Shown: positions 41,053 to 49,525 of the stretch, piece by piece
How the letters are laid out: every line of letters begins with the position of its first letter
Numbering within the stretch: the first letter of the stretch is position 1
Source of the DNA: Streptomyces alanosinicus
GTDB taxonomy: Bacteria; Actinomycetota; Actinomycetes; Streptomycetales; Streptomycetaceae
Direction: 5' to 3'
NCBI RefSeq assembly: GCF_014650595.1
Contig: NZ_BMVG01000042.1
Coordinates: 1-58,168, forward strand
Length of the DNA: 58,168 nucleotides
Program-made: the position numbers and the translations under genes
Notes under the pieces: generated by a model
Database searches by the model: none
What the model was told of the DNA's origin: nothing
Seen by the model: only the letters and a program-made list of their open reading frames with translations

Positions 41053-42231
41053 TCACCCCCCGGCGAGACGGCGCCGCCCGAGGGTGAGGACCGGGCCGAG
41101 GGCGAGGAGGGCGCCGAGTACGGCGTAGCCGTGGGTCAGGGTGGTGAGGGAGGCGACCGTCGCGACGAGCAACGGGCCGCCCGCGTCGCCCAGTTCGCGG
41201 CCGAGTTCGGCGGCGCCCATGGTCTGCCCGAGCCGTTCGGCCGGAGTGCTCGCGGCGAGGGCGGCGAAGCCGAGCGGGGTGATCAGACCGGTTCCGGCAC
41301 CGATCAGGGCGGCGCCGAGCAGGATGCCGGTCAGGCCCGGCAGCGTGGCGCAGCCCATTCCGGCGGCGGTGAGCAGCAGTCCCGCCGTGATGCCCGTACG
41401 GGTCGTGAGCCGCCCGTGATCGAGCGCCCGCCCCGCCCGGGGCTGGACGACGGCCGCGCAGGCGGCCAGCACGGACACGGCGGCACCGGTGGCGACCGTG
41501 CCCAGGCCCGCCGCCCGGCCCGAGACCGGCAGGAAGCCCACCCCGACCGACAGGGCGGCGGTCGCCGCGGCCAGCGCCGAGGTCGGGACGAGGAACGACG
41601 GGTCGGCCAGCCGCCGGGCGAGGTCGAGGACCGTCTGCCGGGCCTTGGGCAGCGGTGGTACGACGGGTACGGCGAGGGCGGCCCACACGGCGACTGCCGC
41701 GCCGAGCACGGCCAGGACGGCGAACAGCAGCCGCAGTCCCCCGGCCCACACCAGCACCCCGCCCAGCAGCGGGCCGAGGGTGTAGCCGATCGACTTGTAG
41801 AAGCCGTAACTGCCGAAGGCCCGGCCGTGCTTGGCCGCCGGATTGAGCCGGGCGACCAGCGCGGAGGCGGACGGGGAGAACGCGGAGGCCGCGGCGCCCT
41901 GACCGAGCCGGGCGGCCCACAGCCAGCCGGGGCTGTCCGCGACGACGTACAGGGTGGACGCGGCGGCGAAGGCGACGAGTCCGCCGAGCAGCACGGGCCG
42001 GGCGCCGATGCGGTCGGCCAGGGTGCCGAAGACCGGCTTGAGCAGCACCTCGGCACCGTCGTACAGGGCCAGGAGTCCGCCGAGCACCAGCAGTGAGGTG
42101 ACCGTGCCCCGGGCGTGGCCGCCGAGGTTGGCTGCGATGCCGTGCGCGCCGAAAGCGGTGGTGAAGCCGGCGGCGTACAGCGGCCACATGTGCCTGGCAG
42201 GAGCCGACTGCTGCGCCGGCGCTGTACTCAC
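41053..42231 (-). CDS. MFS transporter linked to the ChrB-like gene
   Basis: This encodes 392 aa from GTG 42231, which overlaps the ChrB-like stop (GTGA). Twelve hydrophobic segments are present, with the MFS loop motif FGTLADRIGARPVLLGG. The first helix starts MWPLYAAGFTTAFGAHGIAA. Genes of this pair type occur together in actinobacteria and are annotated as chromate or drug resistance. The substrate is not evident. The upstream in-frame extension rich in Asp/Gly (GDRDGDGDG) is rejected because it lies inside the ChrB-like gene. Confidence 0.88.
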   Translation of the reverse strand: MSTAPAQQSAPARHMWPLYAAGFTTAFGAHGIAANLGGHARGTVTSLLVLGGLLALYDGAEVLLKPVFGTLADRIGARPVLLGGLVAFAAASTLYVVADSPGWLWAARLGQGAAASAFSPSASALVARLNPAAKHGRAFGSYGFYKSIGYTLGPLLGGVLVWAGGLRLLFAVLAVLGAAVAVWAALAVPVVPPLPKARQTVLDLARRLADPSFLVPTSALAAATAALSVGVGFLPVSGRAAGLGTVATGAAVSVLAACAAVVQPRAGRALDHGRLTTRTGITAGLLLTAAGMGCATLPGLTGILLGAALIGAGTGLITPLGFAALAASTPAERLGQTMGAAELGRELGDAGGPLLVATVASLTTLTHGYAVLGALLALGPVLTLGRRRLAGG

Positions 42232-42812
42232 TGTTCCGTCTCCGTCTCCGTCTCTGTCTCCGGTGCCTGGTGCAGGGCGGCGAAGACGCGCTCGGCGTAG
42301 TCCTCGCAGGCGGCCACGCACCGCTTGAGCCGATCGCCGGCCTCGGCCACCTCCGGGGTCCCGAACACGTCGCGTGCCGTCAGGTCCCGGTGCCAGCGCC
42401 GCAGCCGCTCCAGCGACTGCTCCTCTTCCTCCAACTCGGCCAGCGTGAACTTGGCGATGCGGATCTCCTTGGCGATCTCCGCCTCGAACTTGCCGCAGTC
42501 GGCCAGGAACTCGGCCCAGTCCGCCGACCGGGCGGCACCGAACATCTCCTGGAGACGGACGGCGTCCTGGGGGCCACGCCCCGCGGCGTTCAAGGTGACG
42601 ACCTGGCCTTCGCCCTGTTCGGTCAGCGCGACGGCCCGCGCGATGCCGTCCGCGAAGACCGGCACGTCCGGCACGGCCCAGATGCCCTGGCCGAGCGAGA
42701 GCGCACCGATCCTGCGCAGCTCTCGCCAGACGCCCACACGGTGCCGTGACGGCTGGGCGGGCAGTCTGATCACGAGGACGAGCCAGCGGTTTACCGGTTC
42801 CTTGTTCGCCAC
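42228..42812 (-). CDS. Chromate resistance protein ChrB-like (N-terminal domain family)
   Basis: This encodes 194 aa from GTG 42812. The N-terminus NRWLVLVIRLPAQPSRHRVG and VWRELRRIGALSLGQGIWAV is the ChrB N-terminal domain. A helical part follows (EFEAEIAKEIRIAKFTLAEL) and a Glu-Thr repeat tail ends the protein. ChrB proteins regulate or assist chromate efflux, but many actinobacterial copies travel with MFS genes instead, as here. A TACATT -10-like box 13-18 bases before the GTG suggests a leaderless mRNA. Confidence 0.82.
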   Translation of the reverse strand: MANKEPVNRWLVLVIRLPAQPSRHRVGVWRELRRIGALSLGQGIWAVPDVPVFADGIARAVALTEQGEGQVVTLNAAGRGPQDAVRLQEMFGAARSADWAEFLADCGKFEAEIAKEIRIAKFTLAELEEEEQSLERLRRWHRDLTARDVFGTPEVAEAGDRLKRCVAACEDYAERVFAALHQAPETETETETEQ

Positions 42813-42821
42813 ATCATGGAA

Positions 42822-42837
42822 TGTAGCAAGCGTTACA
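42822..42837. promoter_or_regulatory. Dyad and leaderless-type promoter of the chrB-like gene
   Basis: TGTAGCAAGCGTTACA is a gapped dyad (TGTA-C...G-TACA). It overlaps the probable -10 element (TACATT on the reverse strand) close to the GTG at 42812. A repressor bound here would block transcription. Confidence 0.45.
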
Positions 42838-43026
42838 CCTGCCGGTGTACTGATGAGGGGCGCGGAAGGCACGCCCTGGTCCGGGCGGAGACGCGGCCAG
42901 CGGCCCGGTCGGCGGAATCCTTGCGTACGTCGACCAGGGGGGCCTGGAACGCCCAGGGGCCTTTCCTGCCGTGCGTCGCCGCCGGGGTACGGGGACGCTC
43001 TCTGGTGCGGGAGCGCACGGCACTGG

Positions 43027-43300
43027 TCAGGGGATGAGGGCGAGGATCTGGGCCGCGCCGATCGTCACGGCCTGGCGGATGGTCATCCGGGTGATCCGCA
43101 GGTCCGACAGCTCGTCGGGGCTCAGATGCTGCTCGTCCGGCGTGACGGCACCCTCCGCCCGCCTGCGACCTGTGCCGCCGCGGCGCAGCTTCTCGGTGAC
43201 GAAGAGCACGATGCCGTTGAGGGCCAGGAAGATCGCGGTCGGCACGGGCCGCCCGAGCGTCGTGCGGTTCGTTGAGGTACAGGGATCCGTCGGCGGAGAC
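43027..43300 (-). pseudogene. uppP: Remnant of undecaprenyl-diphosphatase (uppP/bacA)
   Basis: One reverse frame contains VPTAIFLALNGIVLFVTEKL and DLRITRMTIRQAVTIGAAQI then LALIP before a stop. These match the internal part of UppP, which normally continues with a GISRSG-type motif. The N-terminal helices and everything after LALIP are missing, and a neighbouring frame (LDVSADGSLYLNE) suggests a frameshift near 43280. It is clearly a broken fragment. The rest of the ~860-base region 42813-43670 shows no intact gene. Confidence 0.7.
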
Positions 43301-43670
43301 GTCCAGGTGGTGCTTCCAGCGCCCGCCCAGGAGGGCATCATGTGGAACTTGGGACCTGGGTGAGAGGTGTTCACCTGGGCGCCCTGCAAGGTTCACCCTC
43401 CTTGGGTGGGTATGTCCCGCTGGTGGTGTGGCTGCCGCCGCTCCCAGGCCAGTTCCGTGCGCTCCCGGCCCAGTGTCGTGCGCTCCCGCACCGGAGAGTC
43501 CCCGCACCCCGACTCGCTCCGGCTCGGGAGTGGGGCGGCGATCAGCAGCTGACCGCCACGGGAACGTGACCGCCGCCCTGGTCCGTTCCCCTGACGTGCG
43601 GCGTTCGCGACGCCGTACCGCCTGACGTACTGACCATCCGTCAGACCGCAACCGCAAAGGAAAGCCCCGT

Positions 43671-44276
43671 ATGCCGAAGGACCCGGCCCCCTCGCCCGAC
43701 CGCACCACGCACGAGGACCGGAAGGCCGAGGACGAGGACCCGGCGCCGGAACCCGTCGTCGAGACCGTGGTGGAGACCGTGGTGGAGGACGACCTCTTCG
43801 GTGAGATCACCGTCCGTCTGGACTCACGGGAGGGCGAGGTGACCGTCGAGGGGGAGTCGGTGCCCCGGGTCGTGCTGCGCCGTGCCGCCGGGACCGACGT
43901 CGCCGACCACATCCCGATCGGCACCCGCGACGGCACACTGCTCATCCTGACCGTGGACGGCGAGGAAGCCGTCGTCACCCCGGCCAGGGGACGGCTCACC
44001 CGGCGCTCGTACCGCGTCGACGTCCGACACGCGGGTCACGCCCGGCGGCTGGTGCCCGACTCCATCCCGGGCAGCCGGCTGCTGCGGGACGGACGGCATG
44101 TAGGGGACTTCTCCTCCAGCGGTGACGGACGGGTCCTCGTGGAGTGGCGGGAGGACGCCGGTCCGAACGCGACGGACGCGGCCCTCGGCTACGCGCTTGC
44201 CGCGGCCTTCGGCACCGGCGCCCAGCCGATGTGGATGATCGCCATCGAGATGATCGGCGACATGATCCCCGGTTGA
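43671..44276 (+). CDS. Hypothetical protein with acidic N-terminus
   Basis: This encodes 201 aa from ATG 43671, with AAAGGAAAG upstream. The first 40 residues are acidic, with a VVETVVETVVED repeat encoded by a short DNA duplication. The middle looks beta-rich (GEITVRLDSREGEVTVEGES, GTLLILTVDGEEAVVTPARG). The C-terminal ~35 residues hold a weak hydrophobic stretch (ALGYALAAAFGTGAQPMWMI). No family recognised. Codon bias and the ribosome site support a real gene. Confidence 0.65.
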   Translation: MPKDPAPSPDRTTHEDRKAEDEDPAPEPVVETVVETVVEDDLFGEITVRLDSREGEVTVEGESVPRVVLRRAAGTDVADHIPIGTRDGTLLILTVDGEEAVVTPARGRLTRRSYRVDVRHAGHARRLVPDSIPGSRLLRDGRHVGDFSSSGDGRVLVEWREDAGPNATDAALGYALAAAFGTGAQPMWMIAIEMIGDMIPG

Positions 44277-44350
44277 CGCGTCGGACGTCGCCCTCGCGAG
44301 GACACGTTGTCCGTGATCGCGGCGGCAACCGCCTGCCCAGCCGGTGGGCA

Positions 44351-44929
44351 TCAGCCCGTTATGACGGAATTCCGGCCGGACGGAGTGATGGCGTACCACT
44401 CCTTGTCTTTACCCTGGCCGTTCATCTGGCCGGCCTTTGTGTCGCCCGCGTAGCGGTACAGCGGCCAGCCGGCGAGAGTGAGCTGTTTCATGCCGTTCCG
44501 GTGGACCGTGCCGAGAAGGCTCTCCTCAACACCCGAGGTCTGTACGGGGCCCTCCACGATGACGGGCATCCAGGTCCGCGTGCATGAACCGGCACACGTC
44601 CATTTGGACGGATGCGCCTGGTCCCTGCCATAGCGGTACAGGGTCATCCCCTTGTCGTCGGTGACGATACCGCCTGTTCCCTTCACCGCCTTGGCCATCA
44701 CCATGGTGGTCATGGCCATGCGTCCGCTCCCGGAGTTTCCGCCAGCGGCCGGTGTGGAGGTCGCGGGAACCGACGCGGCCGTGACGGCCGGGGTGGCTCT
44801 GCCGGGCATGGTGTCGGACGCGTTGTCATTCGAAGAGCCGCACGCTCCCAGCAAGAGACCGGAGACGAGCCCCGCAGCCGAGGCAAGGACAACGCGTCGC
44901 AAGGGAACACCCTTCGTCGGGAGTGGCAT
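44351..44929 (-). CDS. Lipoprotein with two COG4315-type secreted repeats
   Basis: This encodes 192 aa from ATG 44929. The N-terminus RRVVLASAAGLVSGLLLGAC is a lipoprotein signal with lipobox LLGAC. A Ser/Thr/Pro/Ala-rich linker follows, then two repeats of the PF03640 (COG4315) type: GMTLYRYGRDQAHPSKWTCA with CxxxC, and WPLYRYAGDTKAGQMNGQGK. Such exported proteins are common in Streptomyces and their function is unknown. The last ~20 residues (WYAITPSGRN) complete the second repeat. Confidence 0.85.
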   Translation of the reverse strand: MPLPTKGVPLRRVVLASAAGLVSGLLLGACGSSNDNASDTMPGRATPAVTAASVPATSTPAAGGNSGSGRMAMTTMVMAKAVKGTGGIVTDDKGMTLYRYGRDQAHPSKWTCAGSCTRTWMPVIVEGPVQTSGVEESLLGTVHRNGMKQLTLAGWPLYRYAGDTKAGQMNGQGKDKEWYAITPSGRNSVITG

Positions 44930-44969
44930 CTACGTACTCCCTTGGTACGTCGGGGGACTCACCGAATTC

Positions 44970-46223
44970 TCAGCCGCTGATATCACATGACGTAGTCTTG
45001 ACCATCGCCCTGCTCGCTGAACCTGAATCTGAACCTGAAGCTGCGACCAAGGATTTCCAGGATCTGTTCCGCTTGAAGGGCGTCTCGAAGATCTTGGAGA
45101 ACAGCCACGCCGCAAGCACCGCAACGGGCAGGGCGAGGAAAAGCGTGAACCAGAATGTGGGCAGGCCGGGCGATACAAAACGCGGCGCCACTCCGTGAAT
45201 CACGGCCATGACGATCGGCAGATGGATCAGGTAGAGACTGTAGGAGAAGCCACCAAGACTCTGAATGGGTCGTGTGGTCAGGAGCCGTACGAGGATGGCG
45301 GGCCTGCCGGTGGCAACCGCGGCAAGCAGCATCGTCATTGCGGGAGCGATAGCGAGATCCACCCAGAAGTAGTGCCGCACTGTCCACACAGAACCCTGGA
45401 TGAGGCCCAGAGCCAGGACGGGCATGGCGGCGAGTCCGGCGAACCATGCCCATGGCAGGCGTTGCACTCTGTCCGACGCAACGACGACTCCTGCTCCTAT
45501 CATGCCCGCAACGAACACGGGAGCGAGATGCGGAGTGAGCCATTTGTTGCCCTCTACAGGAGACGCATCCGCAGCCATCAACCCACGGGCGATCACCGGT
45601 AGTGCCACGCACGCGACCAGCACCACCGCACTCAAACGGCGCCGTACAAACAGGAGAAGGGGAAAGAAGAGATAGAGTTCGGCCTCCACTCCGATCGACC
45701 AAAAGGCGCCGTTCGGTGTCGGGGCGGTAAACATGTCCTGAGCGACGAGGCCGTACACCACGATTGATGTGCCGGTGGGTTGTCCGTAGTGCGAAGCCGG
45801 TACCACGAGCCAGGAAATGATCAGGCTCATGGCCAGCGCTGCCCAATACGGAGGCAGGATGCGCCAGGCGCGCCGGCGCAGGAACCGGGTGACGCCGCCC
45901 GAGCGCCATTCGTGACGCGCCGGAGAGATCGCCAGGGAGAAGCCGGACAGTATCAGGAAGAAGACGACGGCGAGGCGCCCGAACATCAGCGCGTTCAGCC
46001 ACGCAGGCGCCGAACTGTCGGGAAAACCCGGGAAGCTGTACAACCAGCAGTGGAACAGGACCACATACAGTGCCGCCAGGCCGCGAAGGCCGTCCAGCCC
46101 CGGCACTTGTCGACGGACCAACCCCGGCACTTGCCGACGGACGGGTGGTCCGCTCGTCCCCTTCCCCCGTCCCGCTGACGCGGCTGCATCGAGAGCGCTG
46201 CTGACCGGACGGCTCGAATCCAC
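44970..46223 (-). CDS. Acyltransferase-3 family membrane protein (OafA-like)
   Basis: This encodes 417 aa from GTG 46223, with GGGAGGG about 14 bases upstream. The acyltransferase-3 core starts VPGLDGLRGLAALYVVLFHC and includes FFLILSGFSLAIS, the Arg-rich RFLRRRAWRILPPYWAALAM and FWSIGVEAELYLFFPLLLFV. About ten hydrophobic helices are present. It O-acylates a surface glycan, lipid or secondary metabolite. A 24-base duplication repeats RRQVPGL just before the core. GC content is somewhat lower at the 3' end than in neighbours. Confidence 0.9.
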   Translation of the reverse strand: MDSSRPVSSALDAAASAGRGKGTSGPPVRRQVPGLVRRQVPGLDGLRGLAALYVVLFHCWLYSFPGFPDSSAPAWLNALMFGRLAVVFFLILSGFSLAISPARHEWRSGGVTRFLRRRAWRILPPYWAALAMSLIISWLVVPASHYGQPTGTSIVVYGLVAQDMFTAPTPNGAFWSIGVEAELYLFFPLLLFVRRRLSAVVLVACVALPVIARGLMAADASPVEGNKWLTPHLAPVFVAGMIGAGVVVASDRVQRLPWAWFAGLAAMPVLALGLIQGSVWTVRHYFWVDLAIAPAMTMLLAAVATGRPAILVRLLTTRPIQSLGGFSYSLYLIHLPIVMAVIHGVAPRFVSPGLPTFWFTLFLALPVAVLAAWLFSKIFETPFKRNRSWKSLVAASGSDSGSASRAMVKTTSCDISG

Positions 46224-46602
46224 TGAAATCGTTCGACCCTCCCTCTGGGCACCGTGCGCCACACGTCGCCGACCGCGGTCGCCGCACCCCGCCAATCGCG
46301 GTCGCCGCACGGTGCAACCTGCGCAGGCGCGTGCCCGCCGCCCCGTTTCCCCGGCAGTACCGGCAGTACCGGCATTACCGGCAGTACGCCAGGCGGCACG
46401 GTGCCGCCCGCAGTGACTGGTACGCAGGGTCCGGCTGGGCAGTTCAACAGACGAGCCGACATGTGGGGGCAGATCTTCGGGATCGAGCCGGCACCGAGGA
46501 CGGGAAGCCGCGGAAGGGCTCCGGCGGTTGCCGTGGTGGCCGTGTTGGGGCGGCGTCGTGCAGCTTGGCGGTGGCTCGCGCGGGCGGCCGGCCGTCGTCC
46601 TG
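46224..46602. other. Gene-free stretch with short tandem repeats
   Basis: No supported gene. It contains a duplicated CGCGGTCGCCGCAC motif (about 46273-46315) and four 9-base units CGGCAGTAC/CGGCATTAC at 46352-46387. It lies between the acyltransferase start and the regulator remnant. Confidence 0.6.
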
Positions 46603-46803
46603 TCAGGGGTTCGGTGTCATCTCGTCATCGTGATCGGTGTCGCTCGGGCCGAGCCGTACGCAGCACTCCCCGGGCTCGGGGGCCAGGACCGCGCGCACCC
46701 CGTTGACCTCCAGGCCGTGGAGGTAGCCGGACAGGAAAGCCTGGTTCATGCCGCACACCAGCTCCGGGGCCTTCGCGGCCAGCGGGTGGAAGGGGACCTC
46801 GGA
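46603..46803 (-). pseudogene. C-terminal remnant of an ArsR-like HTH regulator
   Basis: The reverse frame reads VPFHPLAAKAPELVCGMNQA and continues to GECCVRL. This matches the C-terminus of predicted ArsR-family regulators (COG2345-like: CPFH.LA, ELVCG.N, CCV.L). The DNA-binding half is absent: homology stops at about 46803, exactly where a truncated DUF2231 gene begins on the other strand. The fragment is therefore a deletion remnant. Confidence 0.6.
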
Positions 46804-47170
46804 GTGGTTGATCGCCGTAGGGGTGATCGGTGCGCTGTCGGCCGCCATGGTCGGGTTCCTCGACCTGTTCGCGATTCCGGCCGGCACCCCGGCCTTCCGC
46901 ACCGCCCTGGTCCACATGACGCTGAACCTGCTGGTGACCGCCGCCTACGTCGTCAACTTCCTGTGGCGTCACGGTGATTACGCCGACGGCGGCAGCGTCG
47001 GCATCGGCAGGCTGGTCCTGTCCGCGCTCAGCGTGGCCGTCCTGGGCGTCTCGGGATTCCTGGGCGGCAAGCTCGCCTACCGCTACGGCGTCCGGGTCGC
47101 CGACGAGAACACCCAGGCCGAGGGATACACCCCCGGCCGCGGCCAGAACGCCACCCCCTCGACCGTCTGA
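46803..47170 (+). pseudogene. 5'-truncated DUF2231 membrane protein gene
   Basis: From about 46803 the forward frame encodes AAMVGFLDLFAIPAGTPAFR, TALVHMTLNLLVTAAYVVNF and GGKLAYRYGVRVADENTQAE, typical of DUF2231 four-helix membrane proteins. The usual N-terminus with the first helix is missing. In its place the frame reads backwards through the regulator remnant. A fused product of 140 aa from 46748 is possible but unlikely to be functional. Confidence 0.65.
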
Positions 47171-47258
47171 CCGGGGGTACCGGCTCGCGCATGCCCTCCC
47201 CACCACGGCGACCGGTGTCCTCCGGCCGCCTTCACCACCGTCCCCTTCGGAGTTCCCC

Positions 47259-47786
47259 ATGGACATCGCCGCACTGATCACCTGGGTGGTCACCGCTCTC
47301 GGCGGCTTCTACATGCTCGGCACCTGGATCCGACGTGGCGGAATCCGCCAGCAGCAGACCGGCACCAGCCGCCTCCCCGCCCCCGTCGTCTTCGGCCACT
47401 TCGCCCTGGCCGCGCTCGGGCTGGTGGTCTGGATCACCTACGTCGTGGCCGACAAGAGTGCCCTGGCCTGGACCGCCTTCGGCCTGCTGCTGCCGGTCGC
47501 GCTGCTGGGCTTCGTGATGCTGGCCCGCTGGATCTCGGTCCACCGCGACCGCGCCACCGTCCGTGCGGCAGCGGCAGCGGCAGCGGCTGCGGCCTCGGCC
47601 TCGGCCACGGCTGCGGCCTCGGCCACGGCTGCGGCCTCGGCCACGGCCGCCGCGGGCCCGGGAGCCGAAGGATCCGTCCCCGCCGAACGGCACTTCCCGG
47701 TATCGGTCGTGCTGGCACACGGTCTGCTCGCCGTGGTCACCCTCGTCCTGGTGCTGCTCACCGCCCTGGGTATCGGCGGCGGCTGA
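47259..47786 (+). CDS. Small membrane protein with alanine-rich repeat loop
   Basis: This encodes 175 aa from ATG 47259, with CGGAG eight bases upstream. Helices are seen at MDIAALITWVVTALGGFYML, FGHFALAALGLVVWITYVVA, WTAFGLLLPVALLGFVMLAR and, at the C-terminus, LAHGLLAVVTLVLVLLTALG. A loop of about 30 residues made of AAASAT units separates helices 3 and 4 and is encoded by 18-bp tandem repeats (47565-47655). No family recognised. It may once have formed a unit with the DUF2231 gene 88 bases upstream. Confidence 0.7.
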   Translation: MDIAALITWVVTALGGFYMLGTWIRRGGIRQQQTGTSRLPAPVVFGHFALAALGLVVWITYVVADKSALAWTAFGLLLPVALLGFVMLARWISVHRDRATVRAAAAAAAAAASASATAAASATAAASATAAAGPGAEGSVPAERHFPVSVVLAHGLLAVVTLVLVLLTALGIGGG

Positions 47787-47844
47787 CACGACCGAGCGCC
47801 CGAACGGCGCCACCGCCCGAACAGAGCGGTACAACGAGGACGAG

Positions 47845-48152
47845 ATGACACCAGGGCGGCCCGCCCTGCGGGTCGTCCATGAGCCCGACGGTGTCGACCT
47901 GGCCGCCGCGAAGGCCACGGCCGGCCAGTTCCTCCCGGCACTCGGCATCTCGACGGCCTCCGAGACCCTGCGCGGCATGCCCGGCCGTATGGCCCGGCCG
48001 TATGGCCCGCGCGTATGCCGAGCTCTCCAGCCCACGCCCTTCGGCTTGACCACCTTCCCCAACGACGTGGGCTACGACGAACTCGTGCCGCGTCGTCGAG
48101 TACTTCGCCTGCCGCCCCCGGGTCCAGGAACGCCTGACGCCCGGAGGTACGG
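47845..48152 (+). pseudogene. folE: GTP cyclohydrolase I (folE) remnant with internal deletion
   Basis: From ATG 47845 the frame shows DLAAAKATAGQFLPALGIST and LRGMPGRMA, the FolE N-terminal region, then PFGLTTFPNDVGYDELV. The catalytic zinc-binding middle is missing. After a frame change at about 48085 the C-terminal FolE segment RVVEYFACRPRVQERLT follows. A duplicated CCGGCCGTATGGC unit near 47985-48010 adds disruption. The gene cannot encode an active enzyme. Confidence 0.7.
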
Positions 48153-48153
48153 C

Positions 48154-48552
48154 TCAAAGGCGTTGCTTGGCCGCGCTGACCAGTCGGCTGATGTGGTCAC
48201 GGGTCTGTGCCCTGAGCGCGCCGTATTCGGCCCTGCTCTCAGCTTTGGACACCGTCGTGATGTCTGCGAGTACGTCTTCCGCGGCTTGGCTCAGGGTCTC
48301 GTCATCCGTGAGCATCTGCACCCGGAACAGCGCCTCTTGGGCGGTGGAGCGCAGGTCGTAGGCGCGGATGCGCACGGCGTCGGGGTCCTCCGGTGGTGGC
48401 TGTTCGTGTTCACAGAACCAGAGATGGACCAGGCAGCGCCGGTAGTTGACCAACGCGCCGGCATAGGCGGAGTAGGCATCGAGTCGCTCCTGCCGAAGCT
48501 TTTCACGGCGGGTGAACTGACGGCCCCTGTCGGTGGTGCGCTCCTGGAACAC
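48154..48552 (-). CDS. Hypothetical membrane-anchored protein, start codon unclear
   Basis: From GTG 48552 it encodes 132 aa, largely helical and charged (RREKLRQERLDAYSAYAGAL). In the same frame upstream lies a membrane helix, SIIASAIAVLGTLLGSGITL, that clearly belongs to the protein. No ATG, GTG or TTG precedes it before a TGA near 48622. Either an ATC within GGAGTCCATCATC serves as start, or the start was lost by mutation. Similar single-helix proteins of unknown function are common in Streptomyces. Family not recognised. Confidence 0.55.
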   Translation of the reverse strand: MFQERTTDRGRQFTRREKLRQERLDAYSAYAGALVNYRRCLVHLWFCEHEQPPPEDPDAVRIRAYDLRSTAQEALFRVQMLTDDETLSQAAEDVLADITTVSKAESRAEYGALRAQTRDHISRLVSAAKQRL

Positions 48553-48700
48553 CAGAGTGATCCCCGATCCGAGCAGGGTTCCGAGGACGGCTATGGCGCT
48601 GGCGATGATGGACTCCGCACCTCAAGCTGATCACGCCTCGCCGCCGCCGGTGGGCCGCTGGCCCAACTTCGCCGCCAAGCCGGCGATGCCATCGGATCAC

Positions 48701-48910
48701 TTACGCCGAGGGCATGACCTTCTGATCCGTAGCTCTCGAGACCATCCGCTCATGGACGAGGAGGAAGGGCGTGACAAACCCGGTGGCCTCCGGCACCGAC
48801 GCCCGTCCAGAGCAAATCAAGATCACTCCGGCCAGGAGCGCGAAGACGTAGACAATGCTCACGCCCGCCGCCGGGGCGGGTGCCTGGAATTGCCTCCAGC
48901 GATCTTTCAT
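48701..48910 (-). CDS. Possible small membrane protein
   Basis: This encodes 69 aa from ATG 48910, with AGGA about 14 bases upstream. One hydrophobic helix (VSIVYVFALLAGVILICSG) is followed by a short polar tail. The frame continues upstream to 49090, but that part looks non-coding. No homologue recognised. Confidence 0.35.
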   Translation of the reverse strand: MKDRWRQFQAPAPAAGVSIVYVFALLAGVILICSGRASVPEATGFVTPFLLVHERMVSRATDQKVMPSA

Positions 48911-49246
48911 ACTTGAACCGGTCCTGTCTTGGGCCATCGGCCACCCGCGCCTCTTCCTACGGACACGCGGGTGGCCTCCTGCGTTCAATGCCCTTGCGGG
49001 CCTGGTGGGTTGATTGTGACCACCACGAATCAGGATCGCAACTTCAAAGGTCAGAAGCCGGTTTCGGCTTAGGTTCATCGATTCGATCAAGAAAATATCC
49101 GCCCTTGTCCTTCGATTCGACGGCTCACACCTTCAAGCCTGGTCGTCAGTACGCCGGCTTGCTCGCTCGCACCCGATGGCGGCTGCGACGCAGGCCGACC
49201 TACTTTCAGGCGCTGGCATGGAAGCCTTGCTCGTTCGCGGTGGAGC
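48911..49246. other. Gene-free stretch, lower GC
   Basis: No supported gene on either strand. Base composition is visibly less GC-biased than the flanks, and frames lack codon bias, consistent with decayed or foreign DNA. Confidence 0.5.
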
Positions 49247-49525
49247 ATGCAGAGACCCAAGCCCGTGCTGCCCTCCGACGTCGCCCGCGCCGTCGGCCTG
49301 GCCCTTCGCGAGGGATGGACCCCAACTGAGCCTGGCGCCCCGTTCTGCCTGAGCTACGGAAAGCGAGATGGTCAGGGCTGGGCATGCTCCGCCATCGACG
49401 GATCATCACCAGACTCGGGCGGCCGGCGATTCCGACGCATTGCCTTTTGTCAAGTCCCGAAGCTTCGGAACATGACGGCAGCTGCACCACGCGGGCCTAC
49501 TGGAAATGCGAGCCTCGCCGAGTAA
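49247..49525 (+). pseudogene. Probable C-terminal fragment of a hypothetical protein
   Basis: This frame of 92 codons begins MQRPKPVLPSDVARAVGLAL and REGWTPTEPGAPFCLSYG. That looks like the conserved C-terminal end of a family of hypothetical actinobacterial proteins (KPVRPS-x-VARAV-x-x-AL-x-x-GW pattern). The remainder loses codon bias. No N-terminal part is found upstream. The call is tentative. Confidence 0.3.

Noticed and set aside
46331..46706. Forward frames across the repeat-rich gap before the regulator remnant
   Set aside because: They translate short tandem repeats with no ribosome site or domain. They overlap the readable regulator remnant on the other strand.
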